NCBI RefSeq assembly: GCF_018070325.1 | Contig: NZ_JAGPXY010000006.1 | Location: 84,744-148,743, forward strand | Direction of reading: 5' to 3' | From: Micromonospora sp. H61 | Lineage (GTDB): Bacteria > Actinomycetota > Actinomycetes > Mycobacteriales > Micromonosporaceae | DNA length: 64,000 nucleotides | Part shown: positions 57,800-64,000 of the stretch, in pieces | How the letters are laid out: each line of letters starts with the position of its first letter | How positions within the stretch are numbered: position 1 is the first letter of the stretch | Notes under the pieces: generated by a model | Told to the model about the DNA's origin: nothing | The model's database searches: none | What the model saw: only the letters and a program-made list of their open reading frames with translations | Position numbers and translations under genes: made by a program

Positions 57800-58192
57800 T
57801 CACGACCCGTCCGGGGGGTCGGCGGGCTGCTGCCCCGGCCAGAACGGCCACTCCTCGAATGAGCGGCACCGTCCGTCGTCGGCGAATCGCATGACCCACA
57901 GGTCGCGGTACTCCTGGTCGACCGGGTCGCCGTAGCGGACCTCCTGGCGCGACACGGCGGTGTCGCCCTCGACCGCGACGATCTCCGTGGTCAGCTGGAA
58001 CACCTCGTCGGGGCCCTTGCGCTGCTTCTCCCACATCCGGGCGATGGCCGGCAGGCCGACGACGGGGGTCCAGTACGGGCCCTGCTGATAGCTCGCGTCC
58101 TCGGTGAAGAGCGTGACCAGCGCGTCAGTGCCCGGGGTCCGCCAAAGCCGCTCGTAGGTGGCCAGCCAATCCTCGACGTGCTTCCTGTCCAT
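57800..58192 (-). CDS. SnoaL/NTF2-like domain protein
   Basis: 130 residues, single NTF2-like cone: VEDWLATYERLWRTPGTDAL, then LFTEDASYQQGPY and VGLPAIARMW, ending with WVMRFADDGRCRSFEEWPFW. Members are polyketide cyclases, isomerases or stress proteins; the conserved Asp in FTEDASY occupies the common active-site position. Start ATG 58192 is the family start; the frame extends to 58300 without conserved residues. Function cannot be assigned. Confidence 0.8.
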   Translation of the reverse strand: MDRKHVEDWLATYERLWRTPGTDALVTLFTEDASYQQGPYWTPVVGLPAIARMWEKQRKGPDEVFQLTTEIVAVEGDTAVSRQEVRYGDPVDQEYRDLWVMRFADDGRCRSFEEWPFWPGQQPADPPDGS

Positions 58193-58417
58193 GGCCAACA
58201 CCCTGCCATCCGAGCGGCGCCCAGCTGGGAAAACCCGCAGGCCGCAGGTGGTGCGCCCATTGATGCGCTGGCCGGCCTCGGCTCCGGACACCCTTGACAT
58301 CGAAAGGTGTAGCCAGCCACACTCCCGATGCTAATTCGATTTAGCGACCATCGAAGCCCTCAACTCCCACACTGGACCAGACCGCGACGAGCGACCACCA
58401 CAAAGGAGTCTTCGCGC

Positions 58418-60295
58418 ATGAGGGAAACGACCGGAAGACGCAGGCTCCGGCTTGCGATCTCGATTCTCGCGCTCACGGCGCTCGGTGCGGGGGCCGTCGT
58501 CCCCGCGCCGGCTGCCGCCGCCGGCCGGCCCGTGCCGGGTGCGACGGTCAAGGCGGACCGCACCTCACCGACCGGGTACACAGTCACGTTCGTCTACCGC
58601 AATCCCCACGCCACCCAGGTCCGCCTCGCCGGGGACCTGACCCTGCTCGACGTCGCCACCGGCACCACGCGCTACCAGCCGGAAGAGTGGCAACCGGGGC
58701 GCTACCACGCGGGCGGCACCGAGTTCCTGCGGGACATGACCAGGGACCCGAAGGGAAACTGGTCGGTCTCGGTCCCGCTGCACGCCGGAGGTCTCAGCTA
58801 CTGGTACCGGGTCTGGGACCCGACCCAGGGCTGGGAGAACAAGCGCATCTGGGACCCCGCCTCGACGAACCCTCGGCCGCCAGGCGAGTCCTCGTTCCGG
58901 GTCAGGAACAACGACGTGCTCGACGCCGTGCACGTGCCGTACGCCAAGAAGCAGAACGACCCGGTGCTGAAGGCACGTGCGGACTACGAGTTGCCGGTGG
59001 CCGACCGCGCGAAGCGGGGAACCGTCCGGTACGTCCCGTACACCACGATCCTGGGCGACAGCGGCCACTACCTCGGCGTCTACCTGCCGGCCAACTACGA
59101 CGCCAACCGGGCGGAGCCGTACAAGGTCGCGTACCTCGCGCACGGCATCTTCGGCGACGAGACCGACTTCATGGTCCCCGCGAACGTCCCGAACATCCTG
59201 GACAACATGACGGCCAGGGGTGAGATCGAGCCGACGGTGGTCGTCACCATGGGCAACCACTTCACGGGCACCAGCCTCGGCTTCGCCTCCTACAACCAGA
59301 CCAACGCGGCCAACAACCTGGTCCAGACGATCCTGCCCCTCATCGAGCGCAGCTACAACGTCTCGACCGAGCGCTCCGGGCGGGCCTACGCCGGGTTCTC
59401 GTACGGCGGGATGACGGGCGGCGTCGTCATCAAGAACTACCCGAGCACCTTCGCGTTCTACGGACACTTCTCCGGCAACCCGTCGCTCACCAGCCAGGAC
59501 TACGACACCATCGCGAACGCGGTCGGGGACGACGACCTCTCCGTCTTCCTCGGCAATGGCATCTTCGAGGGCAGCCTCAACGCCCAGAACGCCATCGCGG
59601 ACAACTTCCGGGCCCGGGGATACGCCGCCGCGACGACCCAGGTCCCCGGCGCGCACGACGGAATGACGGCGGGCCAGCTGTTCACGATCTTCGCCCGGGA
59701 CCACCTGTGGTCGGGGGTCGACTCCGTGTCGGTGATGCCCGCGACGGTTAACCTGACGAAGGGCTGGAACTGGGCCAGGCGGTTCACCGCCCAGGTGACG
59801 GCCAACGAGGGTGTGAGCCCGGCGGTGACGTGGTCGGTCCAGGGAGCGACCTCCACCGGCACCAGCATCTCCGCGGAGGGCCTGCTCTCGGTCGCCGCCG
59901 CGGAGACCGCGTCGTCGCTCACCGTCGTGGTGACGTCGGTGGTCGATCCGAGCAAGTCACGCTCCGCCCAGGTCACCCTGACGCCTCCGGGCCCGGCCCG
60001 GGTCGCGGTGAAGGCGAAGGCCACGCCAGCCTCGGTCGTCAGCGGTGGCACGTTCACGCTGACCGTCGGCGTACGGGCACAGTCTCCGCACCGGAAGGCT
60101 CCGAAGGTGACCGGCGAGGTCGCCGTCACCTTCGGCGGTACCACCCAGGTGGTTCCGCTCCGTGGTGGCGCGACCGTCGTCGAGCTGCCGACCGGCGGGC
60201 TGCCCGCGGGGGTGTACCCGGTGCACGTCGCCTACTCCGGTGACCCGGTCCACGCCCCCACCGCTGCGGTCCACCAGCGGCTGCGGGTTCGGTAG
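58418..60295 (+). CDS. Secreted esterase with Ig-like C-terminal domains
   Basis: 625 residues: Sec signal to about residue 35, an E-set (glycogen-debranching-like) Ig domain 45-180 (VTFVYRNPHATQVRLAGDL), an esterase-D-like alpha/beta hydrolase about 215-440, and two Ig-like domains (about 445-535, Big_2-like with WSVQGATSTGTSISAEGLLS; about 540-625, Big_3/5-like). The nucleophile is in YAGFSYGGM and the His in PGAHDGMTAG. ATG 58418 has AAAGGAG 9 nt upstream. Resembles the tandem esterase at 32779 in its E-set plus esterase layout, so a feruloyl or acetylxylan esterase function is plausible, though it lies outside the pentose island. Confidence 0.87.
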   Translation: MRETTGRRRLRLAISILALTALGAGAVVPAPAAAAGRPVPGATVKADRTSPTGYTVTFVYRNPHATQVRLAGDLTLLDVATGTTRYQPEEWQPGRYHAGGTEFLRDMTRDPKGNWSVSVPLHAGGLSYWYRVWDPTQGWENKRIWDPASTNPRPPGESSFRVRNNDVLDAVHVPYAKKQNDPVLKARADYELPVADRAKRGTVRYVPYTTILGDSGHYLGVYLPANYDANRAEPYKVAYLAHGIFGDETDFMVPANVPNILDNMTARGEIEPTVVVTMGNHFTGTSLGFASYNQTNAANNLVQTILPLIERSYNVSTERSGRAYAGFSYGGMTGGVVIKNYPSTFAFYGHFSGNPSLTSQDYDTIANAVGDDDLSVFLGNGIFEGSLNAQNAIADNFRARGYAAATTQVPGAHDGMTAGQLFTIFARDHLWSGVDSVSVMPATVNLTKGWNWARRFTAQVTANEGVSPAVTWSVQGATSTGTSISAEGLLSVAAAETASSLTVVVTSVVDPSKSRSAQVTLTPPGPARVAVKAKATPASVVSGGTFTLTVGVRAQSPHRKAPKVTGEVAVTFGGTTQVVPLRGGATVVELPTGGLPAGVYPVHVAYSGDPVHAPTAAVHQRLRVR

Positions 60296-60307
60296 CCAGC
60301 AGACAGG

Positions 60308-60340
60308 GGTGGGCCGGCGACCTCTCGTCGTCGGCCCACC
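60308..60340. terminator. Hairpin between convergent esterase and hydrolase genes
   Basis: GGTGGGCCG with CGGCCCACC plus five inner pairs (one G-T) make a 14-bp stem around a 5-nt CTCTC loop, 12 nt after the esterase stop. Confidence 0.75.
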
Positions 60341-60361
60341 GCCAGGTGTCCGTCCGGACCG

Positions 60362-61075
60362 TCAGCTCACGCCCCGAACCGCCTCGATGATCGTCTCGGC
60401 GACCTCGCTCGGCCGGGCCACCGCCATCGCGTGCGAGCCGCCGACCACCTCGCGCTGCCCCCGGGGGTTGGCCCGTTCGGCCATGAACCGGTGCACCTCG
60501 GCGGGGATGTTCTTGTCAGCGTCCCCGAACACGAACCAACTGGGCAGCGACCGCCAGGCGGGGTCGCCGGTGAGCTTGTCGCCCAGGCCCTGTTCGGTGA
60601 TCGGCCGCTGGGTCCGGGCCATCAGCGCGGCCATGTCGTCCGTCGCGTCCGCGCAGAACTGCGCGTGGTACTGGTCCTGGCCGATCGCCACCTCGTTCCC
60701 ACCGCTCGACACCGGGTACTGCACCAGCGTGTCGGCGAGGGTACTGCCGGGGAACTTCGCGGACAGCGTCAGCGCCGACTCACCGGTGTCCGGGGCGAAG
60801 GCGTTCACGTACACGAGGGCCCGCACCGAGGTGTCGCCGGCTGCGGCCTGCGTGATCACCATGCCGCCGTACGAGTGGCCGACGAGGACGACAGGACCGC
60901 CGATCCCGCGCACGACATCCCGCACGTACGCGGCGTCGCCCGCCACGCTCCGCAGCGGGTTCGCGACGGCCACCGAGTCGTACCCGGCGCCCAGCCGCTC
61001 GAGGACACCGTTCCAGCTCGCCGACTCGGCGAACGCGCCGTGCACGAGCACGATGGTGGGCTGTGGATCAGGCAT
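60362..61075 (-). CDS. Alpha/beta hydrolase (salicylate-esterase-like small hydrolase)
   Basis: 237 residues. Typical compact hydrolase: TIVLVHGAFAESASWNGVLE (HGAF oxyanion), VVLVGHSYGGMVITQAA (nucleophile elbow), acid Asp in WFVFGDADKNIP and His in VVGGSHAMAVARP. The motif set matches the MeNPOAT/RsbQ-like group common near regulators in actinobacteria; substrate unknown. Convergent with the Ig-tailed esterase. Confidence 0.87.
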   Translation of the reverse strand: MPDPQPTIVLVHGAFAESASWNGVLERLGAGYDSVAVANPLRSVAGDAAYVRDVVRGIGGPVVLVGHSYGGMVITQAAAGDTSVRALVYVNAFAPDTGESALTLSAKFPGSTLADTLVQYPVSSGGNEVAIGQDQYHAQFCADATDDMAALMARTQRPITEQGLGDKLTGDPAWRSLPSWFVFGDADKNIPAEVHRFMAERANPRGQREVVGGSHAMAVARPSEVAETIIEAVRGVS

Positions 61076-61184
61076 GACAGGTGCCCCCTCACTCCGTGAA
61101 GCTGTTCACCGCCGGTCGCGCTGGTACGCCTGGATACCCGTTACGCGAGTGTGAAACGTCCGACCCGATGAGCAGGAGGCTGCG

Positions 61185-61850
61185 ATGGCTACGACGACGC
61201 TGGCCGAGGTGACGGCCGAACTGGCCGCGCTGGAGGACCCGAAGGCACTGGAGGTGAACGCCAGACACGGCGACGATCATGGTGTGCACCTCGGTGCGCT
61301 TCGGGCGCTGGCGAAGCGACTGAAGACGCAGCACGATCTCGCGCGCCAGCTCTGGGCGACGGGCGGGGCCTCGGCGCGGCTGCTGGCAATCCTGATCTGC
61401 CGTCCCAGGGCGTTCGAGCGGGACGAGTTGGACGTCATGGTGCGCGAGGCGCGCGCCCCTAAGGTGCACGACTGGCTCGTGAACTACGTGGTGAAGAAGA
61501 GTCCGCACTCCGAGGAGCTGCGGTTGGCCTGGTTCGCCGACCCGGATCCCGTGGTCGCGAGTGCCGGCTGGGCGCTGACCACCGAACGCGTGACGAAGAA
61601 GCCCGAGAGTCTCGACCTCCCGGGACTGCTCGATGTGATCGAGACCGAGATGAGGGACGCGCCGGATCGCCTGCAGTGGGCGATGAACCACTGCCTGGCG
61701 CAGATCGGCATCGAGCACGCCGAGCACCGCGAACGGGCGATCGACATCGGCGAACGCCTTGAGGTGCTCAAGGACTACCCCACCTCCCCTGGCTGCACGT
61801 CTCCGTTCGCGCCCACCTGGATCGGCGAAATGGTGCGCCGAGCGGGATAG
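61185..61850 (+). CDS. AlkD-like DNA alkylation repair protein, second copy
   Basis: 221 residues of HEAT-like helices. GVHLGALRALAKRLKTQHDL and LARQLWATGGASARLLAIL match the N-terminal half of the AlkD-like family; KVHDWLVNYVVKKSPHSEEL carries the Trp position, but the AlkD catalytic Trp-Asp pair appears as DWLVN, so the Asp precedes Trp here. The C-terminus ends in YPTSPGCTSPFAPTWIGEMV, typical of a subfamily with conserved Cys. Probably a divergent paralogue whose glycosylase activity is uncertain. The start ATG has AGGAGG upstream. Confidence 0.85.
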   Translation: MATTTLAEVTAELAALEDPKALEVNARHGDDHGVHLGALRALAKRLKTQHDLARQLWATGGASARLLAILICRPRAFERDELDVMVREARAPKVHDWLVNYVVKKSPHSEELRLAWFADPDPVVASAGWALTTERVTKKPESLDLPGLLDVIETEMRDAPDRLQWAMNHCLAQIGIEHAEHRERAIDIGERLEVLKDYPTSPGCTSPFAPTWIGEMVRRAG

Positions 61851-61916
61851 GCAGCCGGTTCTCGGTCGAGCCCGCACCGGCGGGGTCGACGCCCTCTCCC
61901 GCGCGCCCCTATAGTG

Positions 61917-61933
61917 AGTTCCATTATGGGACT
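61917..61933. promoter_or_regulatory. Imperfect inverted repeat over the MFS gene start
   Basis: AGTTCC-ATTAT-GGGACT, five of six arm positions complementary, directly covers the ATG at 61926. TATAGT at 61911-61916 could be a -10 box, so the mRNA may be nearly leaderless and the repeat an operator. Confidence 0.4.
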
Positions 61934-63164
61934 TACTACGTTCTGGCGGTGGTGGGTCGCCGGCACGACCAGCCAACTCGGGTCGGCGGTCGGCGCGCTG
62001 GCCCTACCGTTGACCGCGCTGACCGTGCTTCACGCGTCGGCCTTCGAGCTGGGTCTGGTCACGGCGGCGGGCTATCTGGCGTACCTTCTGATCAGCCTGC
62101 CGGCGGGCGTGATCGTGCAGCGCCTGCCGCTGCGCGGCATGCAGGTCGCCCTGGATCTGGTCCGGGCCCTCGCCATCGCGTCGGTCCCGCTGGCCTGGTG
62201 GTTCGACATGCTGACGGTGGCCCAGCTGATCGCGGTCGCCCTGGTCGTGAGCTTCGCCAACGTGCTGTTCGACGTGGCGAACCAGACCTTCCTGCCGGAG
62301 ATCGTGCCGGCCGCGCAGTTGCAGGCCCGCAACAGCCTCACCTCCGGCACGCACGCCGCCACCGCGCTGGGCGGGCCATCCCTGGGCGGTCTCGCGGTGC
62401 AGTTGCTGGGTGCGGTGCCGACGCTGTTCGTGGACGCCGTCAGCTACCTGCTCTCCGCCACGCTGCTGCGCACCCTTCCGGCCCGGCGGGTGCAGCGACC
62501 GGCCGAACGGCCACCGATGATCACGATGATCCGCGAGGGCTGGCACTTCGTGCTCCGGCACCCGATCATCGGACCGGCCATGTGGGACGCCACCGCGACG
62601 AACTTCGTCAACGGCGCCATGCTCGCCCTGTTCCCCTTCTACCTGGTGCGTGAGCTGCACGCGTCGCCGCTCATGGTCGGGCTGCTGATCGCCACCGACG
62701 GCCTCGGCACGCTCATCGGCGCGGCGTTGACGACCCGGTTCACCGACCGGTTCGGCACCGCACGCGGGCTGATCATCGCGGCCTTCGTCGGTGTGGCCGG
62801 CGCGCTCATCATCCCGTTGGGCACCGGCACCGCCGCGTTTCTGGCCTTCGCCATCGGAAACATCATCTTCGCCGGCTCCACTGTGGTGCTCAGCGTGACC
62901 ACCCGCACCTACCGGATGCTCGCCAGCCCACCGGAGCTGCTGTCCCGGGTGATCGCCACGGTCAAGTTCGTCTCCTGGGGCGCCATCCCGGTCGGCGGCC
63001 TGCTCGCCGGCATCCTGGCCGGGCCCCTCGGCGCCCGTACCACACTGCTGGTCTTCGGAGCGCTCACCGTACTGTCCCCGATCATCTACCTGTCGACGCC
63101 GATCCGCCGGCTGCGCGACCTGCCGCTCGATCCCACGCCGACACCCACCGAGGCGAGGGTGTGA
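61926..63164 (+). CDS. MFS transporter (macrolide-efflux / enterobactin-exporter-like)
   Basis: 412 residues, 12 predicted helices. N-terminus FWRWWVAGTTSQLGSAVGALALPLTAL is the DHA3-type opening, the cytoplasmic loop between helices 2 and 3 is basic (PAGVIVQRLPLRG), and helices 4-5 hold FANVLFDVANQTFLPEIVP and ALGGPSLGGLAVQLLG, hallmarks of the MefA/EntS group. Probably a proton-driven drug or metabolite exporter. An in-frame GTG at 61914 is an alternative start; neither has a clear ribosome binding site. Confidence 0.87.
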   Translation: MGLTTFWRWWVAGTTSQLGSAVGALALPLTALTVLHASAFELGLVTAAGYLAYLLISLPAGVIVQRLPLRGMQVALDLVRALAIASVPLAWWFDMLTVAQLIAVALVVSFANVLFDVANQTFLPEIVPAAQLQARNSLTSGTHAATALGGPSLGGLAVQLLGAVPTLFVDAVSYLLSATLLRTLPARRVQRPAERPPMITMIREGWHFVLRHPIIGPAMWDATATNFVNGAMLALFPFYLVRELHASPLMVGLLIATDGLGTLIGAALTTRFTDRFGTARGLIIAAFVGVAGALIIPLGTGTAAFLAFAIGNIIFAGSTVVLSVTTRTYRMLASPPELLSRVIATVKFVSWGAIPVGGLLAGILAGPLGARTTLLVFGALTVLSPIIYLSTPIRRLRDLPLDPTPTPTEARV

Positions 63165-63257
63165 CCCGGTCGGGTGTGCTCCCGATCTGTCCACATCGCT
63201 CAGCGGAGATATCGACAGAAGGTGTAGCTCCCGGTCCCCCGGGGCAAGAACCCGCAC

Positions 63258-63365
63258 ATGGAGGGAACGGCAGGCTACGAGGGGCAACAGCTCGGCCGAC
63301 GGCACCGCACCGGTGAGCCGGACCGGGCCGGCCTGGCGTCCGCGCTGCCGGCGGCCTCCGTCTGA
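63258..63365 (+). CDS. Possible 35-residue leader ORF coupled to the downstream gene
   Basis: ATG 63258 opens a 35-codon frame whose TGA (63363-63365) overlaps the ATG of the proline-rich secreted protein (TGATG), the arrangement of translational coupling. The peptide is hydrophilic and matches nothing I know; the ribosome binding site is weak. The rest of 63165-63364 shows no other gene. Confidence 0.25.
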   Translation: MEGTAGYEGQQLGRRHRTGEPDRAGLASALPAASV

Positions 63366-64000
63366 TGCGGCTGAGGCACAGCCTCCCCCCGGTGGCGCTC
63401 GGCGCGGTGGCGCTCGGCGCGGCTCTGGGTGCCAACCCCGCCCACGCCGACACCCCGTCGCCGTCGCGTATCCCGCTGGTGGAGGTCGCCACCTCGCCGG
63501 AGGCCATCAAGGTTTCGGTGGCCGAGGTGGTCGAGGTGCAACTGACCGTCCCCCTGCCCCTGCCGACCGCTGTCGTCTCGCTGCCCCTGCCTCTACCGTC
63601 GACGGACCCGCTGCCCTTACCGTCGACGGCCCCCCTGCCGTCGGCCGTTCCGCTGCCGACGCCGCCGGCTAAGCCCTCCACCGCCCGGCCGAGTCGGCCG
63701 GCTGGCACCCCGTCGTCGTCGCCGCAGGCAACACGGGCACCGTCCGCCTCGGCATCCCCGGTGGCACGGGTCGCCTCGCGGCCGTGGCCGGCGCCCGCGA
63801 CGCGTGTACCGGCGACGGTGACCCGAAGCGGCGCTCGCGACACGTCCGATGGCCGGGCGTCGGCCCAGGCGACGATGACCGCCGTCACCGGACAGCGGCC
63901 CAACCCGCCCGCCCGTCGCGCACCCGGGCCACCGGCGGTCGTGCTGGCGCTCGCGTCCGCACCGACCGGCGGCGGCGCCGGCGGCGCAGAGCCACCCACG
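63365..64000 (+). CDS. Secreted Pro/Ser/Thr-rich protein (partial, runs off the right edge)
   Basis: From ATG 63365 the frame is open to the window end (212 codons, no stop). Residues 1-29 form a Sec signal (RLRHSLPPVALGAVALGAAL, cleavage after AHA). The mature part begins with a short conserved-looking segment (IPLVEVATSPEAIKVSVAEV), then becomes a Pro/Leu repeat region with recurring PLPLPS units and a Pro/Ser/Thr/Ala-rich low-complexity tract, as in cell-wall-spanning stalks. Any anchor such as LPxTG would lie beyond the edge. An in-frame stop at 63314-63316 leaves this ATG as the first usable start. A frame on the opposite strand is open too, but it lacks a signal or any recognisable motif. 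Confidence 0.6.
   Translation, partial: MRLRHSLPPVALGAVALGAALGANPAHADTPSPSRIPLVEVATSPEAIKVSVAEVVEVQLTVPLPLPTAVVSLPLPLPSTDPLPLPSTAPLPSAVPLPTPPAKPSTARPSRPAGTPSSSPQATRAPSASASPVARVASRPWPAPATRVPATVTRSGARDTSDGRASAQATMTAVTGQRPNPPARRAPGPPAVVLALASAPTGGGAGGAEPPT

Noticed and set aside
63082..63999. Minus-strand frame at the right edge
   Set aside because: Overlaps the end of the MFS gene and lacks a signal or known motif; the plus-strand frame has a clear signal peptide. Not fully excluded.
1..64000. CRISPR arrays, tRNA or rRNA genes, prophage or secretion-system clusters
   Set aside because: No regularly spaced repeats, no cloverleaf with conserved T-arm, and no phage or secretion proteins among the readable frames.

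Overview
The window is GC-rich actinobacterial chromosome. Codon third positions are strongly G/C, GTG and TTG starts are common, and the gene content (GAF-ANTAR, DyP/PCuAC copper genes, CBM2-GH30 xylanase, S-adenosyl methyltransferase family, many one-component regulators) fits a soil saprophyte of the Micromonosporaceae, probably Micromonospora or a close relative. That genus call is inference from gene content and protein style, not from a database search. I saw no rRNA, tRNA, CRISPR array or prophage.

Layout. 1-3.4 kb: the start of a metal P-type ATPase running off the left edge, a divergent Acg-type nitroreductase, a zinc-free MDR dehydrogenase and a hotdog thioesterase that lies behind a cobalamin riboswitch. 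3.8-10.1 kb: an extracytoplasmic copper/haem block (CopC fusion, PCuAC lipoprotein, Tat-exported DyP peroxidase, second CopC, PepSY membrane protein), whose PCuAC-DyP core resembles the ECuC-DtpA copper pathway of Streptomyces. 10.2-24.5 kb: an accessory mosaic holding oxalate decarboxylase, LuxR, GNAT, aldo-keto reductase/TetR, VOC, a deleted D-cysteine desulfhydrase/ACC deaminase pseudogene, GAF-ANTAR, an AlkD-like protein, an unusual luciferase-like/BBE flavoprotein fusion with a divergent MarR, and a methyltransferase.

24.6-50.6 kb is the functional centre: a plant-cell-wall and pentose utilisation island. It encodes a secreted CBM2-GH30 xylanase, a secreted tandem esterase, GH3 and GH51 glycosidases, two complete carbohydrate ABC importers without their own ATPase, two LacI regulators and one IclR regulator. 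Its catabolic genes match an oxidative, non-phosphorylating (Weimberg-type) pentose route: an IlvD/Edd-type pentonate dehydratase, an enolase-superfamily sugar-acid dehydratase, an FAH-family 2-keto-3-deoxy-pentonate dehydratase and a ketoglutarate semialdehyde dehydrogenase. The sugar dehydrogenase and lactonase steps are not evident here. Operators can be read directly: a CebR-type box before the xylanase, a 24-bp LacI palindrome shared by the GH3/GH51 divergent promoter and the lacI gene, and TTGCA/TGCAA repeats between the IclR gene and the second importer operon. A TnpB (IS200/IS605-type) element has landed in, and broken, a gene for a secreted Ig-like protein within the island.

50.6-64 kb: mixed genes, including chorismate mutase, two TetR systems with clear palindromic operators, two small membrane proteins, a secreted beta-propeller, an XRE regulator, alpha/beta hydrolases, WrbA, another secreted esterase with Ig-like tail, a second AlkD-like protein, an MFS exporter, and a proline-rich secreted protein cut by the right edge.
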